NCBI RefSeq assembly: GCF_002786325.1
Contig: NZ_PGTB01000001.1
Span: 62,001 to 126,000 of the forward strand
Direction: 5' to 3'
Source: Pseudooceanicola lipolyticus
GTDB lineage: Bacteria > Pseudomonadota > Alphaproteobacteria > Rhodobacterales > Rhodobacteraceae
Length of the DNA stretch: 64,000 bases
In this document: positions 49,815-58,269 of the stretch, in pieces
Numbering within the stretch: position 1 is the stretch's first letter
How the letters are laid out: each line of letters begins with the position of its first letter
The notes under the pieces: generated by a model
Told to the model about the DNA's origin: nothing
Databases searched by the model: none
What the model saw: the letters and a program-made list of their open reading frames with translations, nothing else
Made by a program: the position numbers and the translations under genes

Positions 49815-51337
49815 GCGCCCGCCCCCTCCATGACCATGAGACGCCCGATCTCGCGCCGGTCCGCGTCCGCGCCCAATGCGCCGACGATGCGGCCTTCGGC
49901 CATCACCAGGATGCGGTCGGACAGAAGTTGCAACTCGTCGAGTTCTTCGGAGACGAGCAGGACGGCCCCGCCCGCTTCGCGGAAGTCGCGCAGGATACCG
50001 TGGATCGCGGCGATCCCGTTCAGATCCACGCCTCGCGTCGGCTGCGAGACGAGAAGCAGGGGCGGGGAGCCTGCGACCTCGCGGGCGAATACCACCCGCT
50101 GCTGATTGCCGCCCGACAGGCTGCCGACCGGATCGCGCAGGGTGCCGAAACGCACGGCGAGCCGCTCGAGCCGGTCCTGTGCGATGCGCCTAACCGCGCT
50201 GCGGGCGAGCCAGAGCCCATTCGAGATCGGTGATTGCCGATGCGATCCGGCAATTGTGTTTTCCTCGATGCTACCCAGTATCGACAGGCCTTCGTGGCGA
50301 CGGTCCGCGCTGATATATCCGATCCCGGCGCGGCGGCGGCGTTCGGCGCCCATGCCGGAAATGTCGAGGCCGGCCAGTGTCACCGAACCTTTGGCGCGGC
50401 GCAGACCGAACAAGGCCTCCATCAGTTCAACCTGACCGTTGCCCGCCACCCCCGCGAGGCCGACGATTTCGCCGGCATGGACGGTGAGGCCGATGTCGTG
50501 CAAGGGGTGGGATTTCTCGACCGAGGGTGCCGAAAGGTTCGCGACCGTCAGCACCGGCGCGCCAGGGGTGCCGCGCGTCATGTCGTCGATGACCGGGTTT
50601 TCACCGTCCACGATATGCGAGGCGATTTCGGTGCCGTTGGAGTCCGCGACGTTGGAGGCGAAAACCACTTCACCGCGCCGGATCACGGTGACCTTGTCGG
50701 CCAGCGCGGTGACCTCGCGGATCTTGTGGCTGATGAAGAGAATGGTGGTGCCGCTGTCACGGATATGGCGCAGAAGATTGAAGAGTTCGTTGACCTGCTG
50801 AGGGGCCAGAACCGCGGTTGGCTCGTCGAGGATCAGAATGCGGGTGCCGCGCCGTAGGAGGCGGATTATTTCTACGAATTGCTGGATGTGGACCGGAGCG
50901 CTTCCGGCCCGGCGATGCCAGTCGACGTCGATGCCGATGCGGTTGGCCAGTTCGTGGCCCTGCGCCTCGGCCGCGGCCCAGTCGATCTTGGCGAGAGCGC
51001 CGCGCCCGACCGCTACGGGTTCGTCGCCGAGGACCAGGTTTTCCAGAAGGCTCAGGTCCGGTGCGAGCATGAATTCCTGATGGACCATGCCGATCCCCTG
51101 CGCCAGCGCTTCGGCCGGACCGGAGAAGGACACGGGCATATCCATCACCGTGATTTGCCCACGGTCGGGCCGTTCGATGCCCTGCAGCACGCGCATGAGT
51201 GTCGATTTCCCGGCTCCGTTTTCCCCCACGATGGCGTGGATTTCGCCGGGGGCGACGGAAAGCGAGATGCCGCGGTTGGCCTGAACCGGACCGTAGCTTT
51301 TCCAGATGTCGGTGGCGCCGAGTGCGATGGCGGTCAT
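49811..51337 (-). CDS. BMP-type nucleoside ABC transporter ATPase, two fused domains
   Basis: A 508-residue tandem ATPase (NupO/YufO type). Domain 1 has Walker A GENGAGKSTLM near residue 38 and Walker B ILILDEPTAVLAP but a signature altered to VHIQQFVEIIRLL. Domain 2 lacks a Walker A lysine (GVAGNGQVELM) and has SLSGGNQQRVVFAREV and a family-typical LLVSQPTRGVDL. As in relatives, one complete ATP site is formed. It follows the binding-protein gene after an 88-base gap containing a stem-loop. Confidence 0.92.
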   Translation of the reverse strand: MTAIALGATDIWKSYGPVQANRGISLSVAPGEIHAIVGENGAGKSTLMRVLQGIERPDRGQITVMDMPVSFSGPAEALAQGIGMVHQEFMLAPDLSLLENLVLGDEPVAVGRGALAKIDWAAAEAQGHELANRIGIDVDWHRRAGSAPVHIQQFVEIIRLLRRGTRILILDEPTAVLAPQQVNELFNLLRHIRDSGTTILFISHKIREVTALADKVTVIRRGEVVFASNVADSNGTEIASHIVDGENPVIDDMTRGTPGAPVLTVANLSAPSVEKSHPLHDIGLTVHAGEIVGLAGVAGNGQVELMEALFGLRRAKGSVTLAGLDISGMGAERRRRAGIGYISADRRHEGLSILGSIEENTIAGSHRQSPISNGLWLARSAVRRIAQDRLERLAVRFGTLRDPVGSLSGGNQQRVVFAREVAGSPPLLLVSQPTRGVDLNGIAAIHGILRDFREAGGAVLLVSEELDELQLLSDRILVMAEGRIVGALGADADRREIGRLMVMEGAGA

Positions 51338-51368
51338 AGCAGGCTCACAGCATAGCTAACTGGTGCGG

Positions 51369-51388
51369 TGGGCCGCTCATGCGGCCCA
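51369..51388 (-). other. Intercistronic stem-loop after the BMP binding-protein gene
   Basis: TGGGCCGC and GCGGCCCA form a perfect eight-base-pair stem with a TCAT loop, in the 88-base gap between the binding-protein and ATPase genes. There is no T tract on the coding side, so it probably protects or attenuates the message, raising the binding-protein dose. Confidence 0.55.
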
Positions 51389-51425
51389 TCGCGGGTGCGA
51401 GTGGTTCGATCTGAAACAGAGAGAG

Positions 51426-52448
51426 TTACTGGTAAAAGTCCGGATAGCCCTGGGCGGACACGTCCCAGACGTCGATGTCACCTGCAATGATCCCCGCCTT
51501 GGCGGCTTCGACGGCCTCCATGTACTCGGCAGGAACGATCTCTTTCGTATATTGCATGTCGGTTAGGCCGACACCGTTTTCGGTCAGTCCGAACACCAGC
51601 GTCTGACCGCCAGGGTAGCTGTCGTTCGCATAGTGTTCGACAAGCTGCTGGGTCGCCACATCGACGCGCTTGACCATCGAGGTCAGCACATGACCCGGAG
51701 CCAGGCCGTCCTGATTTGTGTCGACGCCGATGGCATAATGGCCGGTGGCTTCGGCCGCAGCGATGACGCCAAGGCCGGTGCCGCCCGCCACATGATAGAT
51801 AATGTCGGCGCCACTTTCGAACATGGCTTTGGCCATCTGTTCGCCTTTGGTCGGATCACCGAAGGTCTCGGCATAGCCGACCTTTACCTCGATATCGGGA
51901 TTCACCGATTGCGCGCCCTGAATAAAGCCCACGACGAATTTGTCGATACCGGGGCTTTTGATTGCGGGAATAACACCAAGGATCGGTTCGGGGTTGATGC
52001 CCTCGACGCCTTCTGTGGTAGTCATCTGCGCGGCGAGAACACCCGCCAGGTAGGACCCCTGATGCTCGCCGAACAGGACCGAGGCGATGTTGTCGCCTGC
52101 ACGGGTCTGGTTAAAGATCGCCCATTTGGTATTCGGGTAATCTGGCGCCAGGCTCTCCATCCCTTCGCCGTGGGCGTATTCGAGGCTCATGACCAGACCG
52201 AAACCGGCGTCGGCGGCACGGCGCATGATTTCTTCGCCCTGGGCCACAACGTCGTTTGACTCAATGGCGCGGCCTTCGAGGCCGGTGGCAGCAATGCCGG
52301 CTTCAAAGCCCGCGTTCGCGGTGTCGTTCCAGGCCCCGTCCCCCAGGCCGCCCTGTGCAACTACCAATGCCGCCGGCGCGTCGGCGGCAAAGCCGGTGCC
52401 GGCGACCAGGGACATCGCGATGCCGCCAAGAATCCTGCTAAGTGTCAT
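51426..52448 (-). CDS. BMP-family nucleoside-type substrate-binding protein
   Basis: A 340-residue periplasmic receptor with a Sec signal peptide (hydrophobic residues 4-20, cleavage near GFAADA). Mature sequence LVVAQGGLGDGAWNDTANAGF near residue 28 is the BMP/PnrA hallmark, with SLEYAHGEGMESLAPDYPN near residue 87 and IIYHVAGGTGLGVIAAAEA near residue 210. It lacks a lipobox Cys, so it is soluble periplasmic. AGGAG inside the end of the regulator gene drives its start. Relatives bind nucleosides such as inosine or guanosine. Confidence 0.92.
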   Translation of the reverse strand: MTLSRILGGIAMSLVAGTGFAADAPAALVVAQGGLGDGAWNDTANAGFEAGIAATGLEGRAIESNDVVAQGEEIMRRAADAGFGLVMSLEYAHGEGMESLAPDYPNTKWAIFNQTRAGDNIASVLFGEHQGSYLAGVLAAQMTTTEGVEGINPEPILGVIPAIKSPGIDKFVVGFIQGAQSVNPDIEVKVGYAETFGDPTKGEQMAKAMFESGADIIYHVAGGTGLGVIAAAEATGHYAIGVDTNQDGLAPGHVLTSMVKRVDVATQQLVEHYANDSYPGGQTLVFGLTENGVGLTDMQYTKEIVPAEYMEAVEAAKAGIIAGDIDVWDVSAQGYPDFYQ

Positions 52449-52449
52449 G

Positions 52450-53268
52450 TCAATTCTCCTGTTGGATGTGGTTTATTGGTCGGCCGCGAGCGATCTGAAG
52501 CCGGTGCGGCGCTTCGTGCGTCTCAATTCGGAAAAGGTCCAAATTGTAGGTGTAGTAATCGGCGTGATAGACGGCCTCGGTGGCCTCGATGAGCCGGCCT
52601 TCCTGATCGGAGCTCTGCCGGATCACCACCATAAGCGCCGCCGGAAGTTGCAGGTGGAGCGCCTCGGCCTGTTCGGCGGTGGCCAGTCTGGCCGAGACAT
52701 GTTCCGCGCCGCGGTGAATGGTGATCCCTTCGGCTTCAAAAGCAGCGTATAGCGAAGCTTCGCCCTTCAGAAGTTGTCCAAGGTTTTCCGCGGACAATCT
52801 GGCGACCACGTCGCATGGGATGAACGAGCGGTGAATGGTCACCGGAACGTGGTCAAAATACCTGAGCCGGGCAAGCAGCATGGCAGGCTCATGAACCCCG
52901 AAAGCGCGCGCCTCGCCGACGTCCGCGCTGCCGTAAGACAGCACCTTTTGGCCGGCCGAGTGACCTTGGGCATTCAGTGTTTCGGTGTAGGACATCAGCC
53001 TTGAAGAACGGCGATGCAGGGTCGGCATCGAAACGAAACTTCCTGACCCCTGCCGCTTGGTGACAAGACCCTCTCCAACCAGAGTGTCGATCGCTTTTAC
53101 AACCGTACCCCGGCTCATCCCGAATTTTGTGGACAGTTCCGCTTCGGTCGGCAGCTGGGCGCCCGGCGCATAAGTGCCACCGACGATCTCCTGACGCAGC
53201 AGGTCTGCGAGGACGCGATAGCGTGGCTGAGTGTCTGGGGAATCAGGCCTTCTCATGGCATCCAACAT
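52450..53268 (-). CDS. GntR-family transcriptional regulator with UTRA (HutC-type) domain
   Basis: About 272 residues. A winged helix (RYRVLADLLRQEIVGGTYAP, then LPTEAELSTKFGMSRGTVVKAI, with the wing at KRQGSGSFVS) is followed by a UTRA ligand domain containing IHRSFIPCDVVARL. ATG 53268 is given as start; ATG 53256 is also possible. A TTG at 53292 would begin within a perfect palindrome that covers the transcription start and was rejected. It is the first gene of the BMP operon, so it very likely represses itself and the nine genes behind it. Confidence 0.88.
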   Translation of the reverse strand: MLDAMRRPDSPDTQPRYRVLADLLRQEIVGGTYAPGAQLPTEAELSTKFGMSRGTVVKAIDTLVGEGLVTKRQGSGSFVSMPTLHRRSSRLMSYTETLNAQGHSAGQKVLSYGSADVGEARAFGVHEPAMLLARLRYFDHVPVTIHRSFIPCDVVARLSAENLGQLLKGEASLYAAFEAEGITIHRGAEHVSARLATAEQAEALHLQLPAALMVVIRQSSDQEGRLIEATEAVYHADYYTYNLDLFRIETHEAPHRLQIARGRPINHIQQEN

Positions 53269-53280
53269 CGGCTCAAATAT

Positions 53281-53325
53281 TTGACTAGTCAAGTTATCAT
53301 ACTGGTCGATTTGATATGATCAAAT
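53281..53325 (-). promoter_or_regulatory. Promoter of the BMP operon with two palindromic operators
   Basis: On the minus strand TTGATC (53318-53323) and TATGAT (53296-53301) are spaced by 16 bases. A 7-3-7 inverted repeat ATTTGAT-ATG-ATCAAAT (53309-53325) covers the -35 box and a perfect 12-base palindrome TTGACTAGTCAA (53281-53292) covers the expected transcription start. Both are likely sites for the GntR/UTRA protein encoded immediately downstream. Confidence 0.65.
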
Positions 53326-53555
53326 GCTCAGGGCGTTAAGAACTGAAGTGCCAAAGCGGGTTGCCGCCGGGGTCTTCCCGCTGGTGATCGGGGGCAGTGC
53401 TGCGGCGATTGCCTATTTCGTCGCGGGAAGGTGCGTCTGGTCGCGACCTGCGCGGCCTGACAGCGGATCGCCCCTTTCGACGACGAGGCCTGATGCGAAG
53501 ACCCACGCCGAAGGTTAATGTGGTCGGACCTGCCAACACTTTCACGAGGGCGAGA

Positions 53556-54212
53556 ATGACCGAACAGCCGCGAGCCGACACGCATCGCTCAACTGCACCG
53601 CGCAAATACGCCCCATCCGCCAAACGCGCGGCCCGCACCTCGGAAGCGCGCGACCGCATTCGGCGCGCTGCGTGGCACGCCTTCTCCTCGCAAGGCTTGG
53701 ACGCCGCCTCGATTGCCGGGATCGTGCGGGAGAGCGGCGTCTCGACCGGCAGCTTCTACAACCATTTCGGGTCCAAGGAGGCGCTGTTCGAGGTGTTTCT
53801 CGAGGAGCTTGCCGAAGAGGTCCGCGCCTTGACCGCGCGCGCACGGTCCAAGGCAGACGACCTAGAGACGATGCTGCGCATCTCGTTCGAGGCGTTGCTT
53901 GAGCACATCGTCTCGATCGAAGGCGCACGCGGCTTTATCGAACGCAACCAGCATCACGTGCGCGCCTCGCTCCACCAGTTCGACGCAATGGAACGGATGC
54001 TCGAGGACCTGCGGCGTGACGTGGCGCGGGGAGCGGGCCGTTCATTATCGGCGCAGGAACTCGATCTCGTTGCCCGGATGATCTTTGCGATGGGCCTCGA
54101 AACCATCCTGCAACTGGACGAGCGCCCGGGGCCCTCCAGTTCCGAGGCTGCGGCCCTGATGACCGCGATGATCGTGCGCGGCGTCGGCGGTTTGGGACTT
54201 GAAAAAACTTGA
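53556..54212 (+). CDS. TetR-family transcriptional regulator
   Basis: A 218-residue regulator. The helix-turn-helix lies at about residues 28-75: RIRRAAWHAFSSQGLDAASI, then VRESGVSTGSFYNHFGSKEALF, the family signature. The C-terminal helical domain is unremarkable. ATG 53556 follows GAGGG; longer frames run into the divergent promoter. It precedes and probably represses the aldehyde dehydrogenase-SDR pair at 54290-56522. It carries a basic 27-residue N-terminal extension rich in Arg, Lys and Ala. Confidence 0.9.
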   Translation: MTEQPRADTHRSTAPRKYAPSAKRAARTSEARDRIRRAAWHAFSSQGLDAASIAGIVRESGVSTGSFYNHFGSKEALFEVFLEELAEEVRALTARARSKADDLETMLRISFEALLEHIVSIEGARGFIERNQHHVRASLHQFDAMERMLEDLRRDVARGAGRSLSAQELDLVARMIFAMGLETILQLDERPGPSSSEAAALMTAMIVRGVGGLGLEKT

Positions 54213-54289
54213 GAGGTCTATCAAATTTGCTTGACCGGCGTGTCCCGTTCAAGGAAGGCGCCGCCATGACTTGATGGGGAGCAACACTC

Positions 54290-55663
54290 ATGGAGAACAC
54301 CCTGGACCGCATGCGCGCGGCGGTTTTGGCCGAGCGCATTCCTGACGCCAACGTTCGGCGGCGGCGCTTGGACGCGCTACGTCGGATGGTGAAGGAGAAC
54401 CGGGGCGAGATCGCGCGCGCGATTGATGCGGATTTCGGCGGTCGGCCCGGACAGGAGACCGAGCTCCTCGAGGTTGTCCCTCTGCTGGGTGCGATCCGGC
54501 ATGCCGGGACCCATGTGGCTCGCTGGATGCGCGATGAGCGGCGCGCGCCGTCGCTCGCGTTCCGGGGCGGACGCGCCTGGGTGCGCCACGAGCCGCTGGG
54601 CGTTGTCGGCGTCGTCTCGCCCTGGAACTTCCCGCTCTATCTCTGCCTCGGCCCGCTGGTGGATGCGCTCGCTGCCGGCAACCGCGCGATGATCAAACCC
54701 TCGGAGCTGACGCCGCGCTTTTCCGAACTGCTTGCCGAGCTTGTCGGCAAGACGTTCGAGCCGGAGGAAGTCGCGGTGATCACGGGCGATGTCGATGTGG
54801 CGCGCGCCTTCACCGCGCTGCCCTTCGATCACCTGGTGTTCACCGGCTCCACCGCCGTGGGGCGCCAGGTCATGCGCGCGGCGGCCGAGAACCTGACGCC
54901 GGTGACGCTGGAACTTGGCGGCAAATCGCCCGCCATCGTGACCAATGGGTATCCCCTGGACGCGGCCGCGCGGGCGATCGCGCAGGGCAAGTTCCTGAAC
55001 GCAGGGCAGATCTGCATCGCGCCCGATTACGCGCTCGTGCCGGCCGGGCAGGAAGAGGCGCTGGCCCGCGCCGTGCTCGCGGCCGCAGAGGCAAGCTATC
55101 CGGCCGCTTCTGCCGCGCGCGACTATGCCAGCGTCATCACCGCGCGGCATCGCACCCGGTTGGAGGACGCCATCGCCGAGGCCGAAGAGGCTGGCGCGCG
55201 CGTCCTGCGCGCCCAAGGCGAATGGGGCGGGCGGATGCCGCCGACCGTGGTGCTGGGAGCGCCCGAACAGGGCGTGCTGATGACCGAGGAGATCTTCGGC
55301 CCCGTGCTCCCCATCGTTCCCTACGGCGATCTCGGCGACGCGCTGGCGATCGTGAACCGCCGCGATCGACCGCTCGCGCTCTATGCCTTCGCGAAGGATC
55401 GGACCACGCAGAGGCGCATTCTCGACGGCGCCATTTCGGGCGGTGTGACGCTCAATGGCACGATCACGCATATCGCCCAGGAGAACCTCCCCTTCGGTGG
55501 TGTCGGCGCGAGCGGCATGGGCGCCTATCACGGGCGCGATGGCTTCCGGCGTCTGAGCCATGCGCGCGCGGTCTTCCGCCCCGGGCCGATCGATGCTTTC
55601 GCCCTGTTGCGCCCCCCTTTCGGGCGGTTCGCCGAGTTTGCCATCCGCATGTTTGGGCGCTGA
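54290..55663 (+). CDS. Aldehyde dehydrogenase (coniferyl-aldehyde dehydrogenase-like)
   Basis: This 457-residue protein is the short, class-3-like type that lacks the long N-terminal region of the other two aldehyde dehydrogenases here. VSPWNFPLYLCLGPLVDALAAG near residue 106, FTGSTAVGRQVM near residue 183, LELGGKSPAIVTNG near residue 205 and NAGQICIAPDYALVP near residue 238 supply cofactor contacts and the Glu and Cys catalytic residues. GGGGAG lies before the ATG. It forms a pair with the SDR gene 10 bases downstream and may detoxify or degrade a hydrophobic aldehyde. Confidence 0.9.
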   Translation: MENTLDRMRAAVLAERIPDANVRRRRLDALRRMVKENRGEIARAIDADFGGRPGQETELLEVVPLLGAIRHAGTHVARWMRDERRAPSLAFRGGRAWVRHEPLGVVGVVSPWNFPLYLCLGPLVDALAAGNRAMIKPSELTPRFSELLAELVGKTFEPEEVAVITGDVDVARAFTALPFDHLVFTGSTAVGRQVMRAAAENLTPVTLELGGKSPAIVTNGYPLDAAARAIAQGKFLNAGQICIAPDYALVPAGQEEALARAVLAAAEASYPAASAARDYASVITARHRTRLEDAIAEAEEAGARVLRAQGEWGGRMPPTVVLGAPEQGVLMTEEIFGPVLPIVPYGDLGDALAIVNRRDRPLALYAFAKDRTTQRRILDGAISGGVTLNGTITHIAQENLPFGGVGASGMGAYHGRDGFRRLSHARAVFRPGPIDAFALLRPPFGRFAEFAIRMFGR

Positions 55664-55673
55664 GGAGACGGTC

Positions 55674-56522
55674 ATGACAAAGATCGTAGGATGCACGGCG
55701 CTGATCACCGGAGGTGCCTCGGGCATCGGGCTCTTGATGGGGCGGATGCTGCTTGAGCGCGGCGCGGAGCGCCTGATCGTCTGGGACGCGAGCGCGGCCA
55801 ATATCGAAGCCGCGCGAGCTGTCTTGAGCCCCTTGGGATCGGTCACCTTCGAGCGCATGGACGTGTCGGATACCGATGCCGTTCTCGCTGCCCCAGAGCG
55901 CTTGGAAACCGCGGGAGCGGCAATCGACCTGTTGTTCAACAATGCCGGGATCGTCGTTGGAAAACCGTTCCTCGATCACCAACACGCGGATATCGACCGC
56001 ACGCTGGCGATCAACGCGGGCGCGTTGATGCATCTGACGCGCGCGCTTCTCCCCGGCATGGTGGCGCGCGGCGGCGGCCACATCGTCAATATCGCCTCGG
56101 CGGCGGCGCTCGTCTCGAACCCGAACATGAGCGTCTACGCCGCCAGCAAATGGGCGGTGACCGGCTGGTCGGATTCCCTGCGGCAGGAGATGGAACGCAG
56201 CAGCACCGGGGTGCGCGTCACCACGGTGCTGCCCTACTACATCCACACCGGCATGTTCGATGGGGTGCGCTCGCGCCTCATCCCGATCCTCCAGCCCGAG
56301 GATGTCGCCCGCCGCATCCTGCGCGCCGTCGAGCGCGACGCGGTCTTCCTGCACATGCCGGCCATCGTACGCCTGCTGCCGCTGCTGCGCGGGCTCTTGC
56401 CGACGCGGGCGCTGGACTTCGTCCTAAACCGCATCTTCGGCGTGGCCAGCAGCATGGACGCGTTCAAGGGGCGGACAGACACGGAGGAAGATACGCTTGA
56501 CGCCAATAGCGGGCGGCGATGA
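55674..56522 (+). CDS. Short-chain dehydrogenase/reductase (SDR)
   Basis: A 282-residue classical SDR with TALITGGASGIG at residues 8-19, LLFNNAGIVVG near residue 87, and the catalytic Ser and YAASK near residue 155. The C-terminal 60 residues are partly hydrophobic (IVRLLPLLRGLLPTRALDF), as in SDRs that act on lipophilic alcohols. GAGGAG precedes ATG 55674. It and the preceding aldehyde dehydrogenase would take an alcohol to an acid under TetR control. Confidence 0.88.
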   Translation: MTKIVGCTALITGGASGIGLLMGRMLLERGAERLIVWDASAANIEAARAVLSPLGSVTFERMDVSDTDAVLAAPERLETAGAAIDLLFNNAGIVVGKPFLDHQHADIDRTLAINAGALMHLTRALLPGMVARGGGHIVNIASAAALVSNPNMSVYAASKWAVTGWSDSLRQEMERSSTGVRVTTVLPYYIHTGMFDGVRSRLIPILQPEDVARRILRAVERDAVFLHMPAIVRLLPLLRGLLPTRALDFVLNRIFGVASSMDAFKGRTDTEEDTLDANSGRR

Positions 56523-56757
56523 GGGGTCTCACACGCGCTGCAACAGGCGGTCTCGGTGTGGTCTTGGCGGGGGCCATCATGCCCCAGATCGCCCGGGTGT
56601 GGATCGTGGCGGGGTGCCCCAGGGTGGAACTCGCCGCTACGAACCCGATGCGAGCTCTGCAACAACGCTGGGGAAGTGGCGTTTTTTCAGCAGGAGGGCA
56701 GGACAGAACCCAGCGGGCCGATGGACCTGAAACACGCCTCTCCGGCATGGGGTGTGG

Positions 56758-58143
56758 TCAGGGCAGGGCATGGACCCGGGCCTTTACGGTCGCGATATCG
56801 TTGGCGATCACGTCGGGCACGCTGCGGACCGGGCGGGGGCTAAAGGGAGCCTGTCCCGGACCGGGGCAGAAGCCCAGGACCTCGGTGACGGTCTCGTTGA
56901 ATTTCACCGGATGCGCGGTCGAGAGCACCACTTGCGGTGCGCGCTCCGGCGATAGCCGTGCGGCGGCCTCCAGCGCGACGGCGGTGTGCGGATCGGCGAC
57001 ATATTGCGTCGCCGCATGGCTGCGGGCGATCCTGTCTCGGCAGGCGGGCTGGCTGACTGCGGAAGCCCGAAACGCGCGCTGGAACCGGCTGAGTGCCGGC
57101 GCGGGAAGGGCAAACCCACCGTGCTGCTCCAAATCCGCCATCAGCCGGCGCAGCGCTGCCGCGTCATGGTCCAGAAGCTCGAACAAGAGCCGCTCGAAAT
57201 TCGACGCGACCTGGATGTCCATGGCCGGTGTGATCGTCGGTTTCAACGCCTTCGGCACATAGGAGCCGGTGGTATGGGCGCGGGCGAGAATATCATTTTC
57301 ATTTGTGGCAATCGTCAACCCGGCGATCGGGGCGCCCATCTGCCGCGCCACGTGGCCGGCATAGATGTCGCCGAAATTGCCGCTGGGGATCACGAAATTG
57401 ACGCCACTGTCAGGAAGGCCCAGCGCCAGGCAGGTGGTGAAATAGTAAACTGCCTGGGCCACGATCCGCCCCCAGTTGATTGAGTTCACCGCAGAGAGCG
57501 ACACCGCATCGCGAAAAGTGTCGTCCGCGAACAGCCCTTTGACGATCCGCTGACAGTCGTCAAAACTACCGCTCACCGCCGCCACATGGGTGTTGTCGCC
57601 GCACAGCCCCAGCATCTGATCTTGCTGAAACGGTGAAACGCCACCCTCGGGAAACAGGAACAGCACCTTGATACCGGCACGCCCGGCAAAGGCTTTGAGC
57701 GCGGCGCCGCCGGTATCGCCGGATGTGGCGCCGACGATGGTCATCTGTCGCCCCTCCTCGGCCAGAAAATGCGCCATCAGAGGCGCAATCGCCTGCATGG
57801 CGAAATCCTTGAATGCCAGGGTGGGGCCGTGGAACAGTTCAAGAACCCACTGCTTCGGACCGGTCTGGACCAGCGGCGCCACGGCGGGGTGCCCGAAATC
57901 GTCATAAGCCCGCCCCAAAAGCGCGCGCAGCCGCTCGGGTGAGATGCAGTCGCCGGCAAAGCGGCGGAAGACCTCGAAGGCCACATCCGGATATGCGGCC
58001 CCACGCAGCGCGGAGAGTTCGGCGGCAGAGAATTGCGGCCACTCGGTGGGAAGGTAAAGTCCGCCATCGGGCGCCAGTCCCGTCAGGATCGCGGATTTGA
58101 AATCGACGGCGGGCGCCTGCCCACGGGTAGAGATATACTGCAT
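56758..58143 (-). CDS. thrC: Threonine synthase
   Basis: A 461-residue PLP enzyme converting O-phospho-L-homoserine to L-threonine. The start MQYISTRGQAPAVDFKSAIL, the TGLAPDGGLYLPTEWP segment, the PLP lysine at residue 112 in GPTLAFKDFAMQ, the phosphate loop GATSGDTGGAALKAFAG near residue 138 and INWGRIVAQAVYYF near residue 230 are all canonical, and length is normal. It sits alone, antiparallel to the SDR and behind the second Liv-type operon's end (127-base gap), away from other threonine genes. It may be the cell's only copy or a second one. Confidence 0.95.
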   Translation of the reverse strand: MQYISTRGQAPAVDFKSAILTGLAPDGGLYLPTEWPQFSAAELSALRGAAYPDVAFEVFRRFAGDCISPERLRALLGRAYDDFGHPAVAPLVQTGPKQWVLELFHGPTLAFKDFAMQAIAPLMAHFLAEEGRQMTIVGATSGDTGGAALKAFAGRAGIKVLFLFPEGGVSPFQQDQMLGLCGDNTHVAAVSGSFDDCQRIVKGLFADDTFRDAVSLSAVNSINWGRIVAQAVYYFTTCLALGLPDSGVNFVIPSGNFGDIYAGHVARQMGAPIAGLTIATNENDILARAHTTGSYVPKALKPTITPAMDIQVASNFERLLFELLDHDAAALRRLMADLEQHGGFALPAPALSRFQRAFRASAVSQPACRDRIARSHAATQYVADPHTAVALEAAARLSPERAPQVVLSTAHPVKFNETVTEVLGFCPGPGQAPFSPRPVRSVPDVIANDIATVKARVHALP

Positions 58144-58269
58144 GTCGGGCCTCGGGCTTTCTTTTGAGTGCGCGCGCCTGGGTCCGGGACGGGGCGAAGC
58201 GGGGCGGAGGCGGGAGCAGGTTGAAGGGCAGGGGCCTTCGAGATGGCAGCCCTGCCGATGCGGGATTCT

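Noticed and set aside
56523-56757. Plus-strand frame after the SDR gene, continuing into antisense of thrC
   Set aside because: No recognisable family, and most of its length is opposite threonine synthase.
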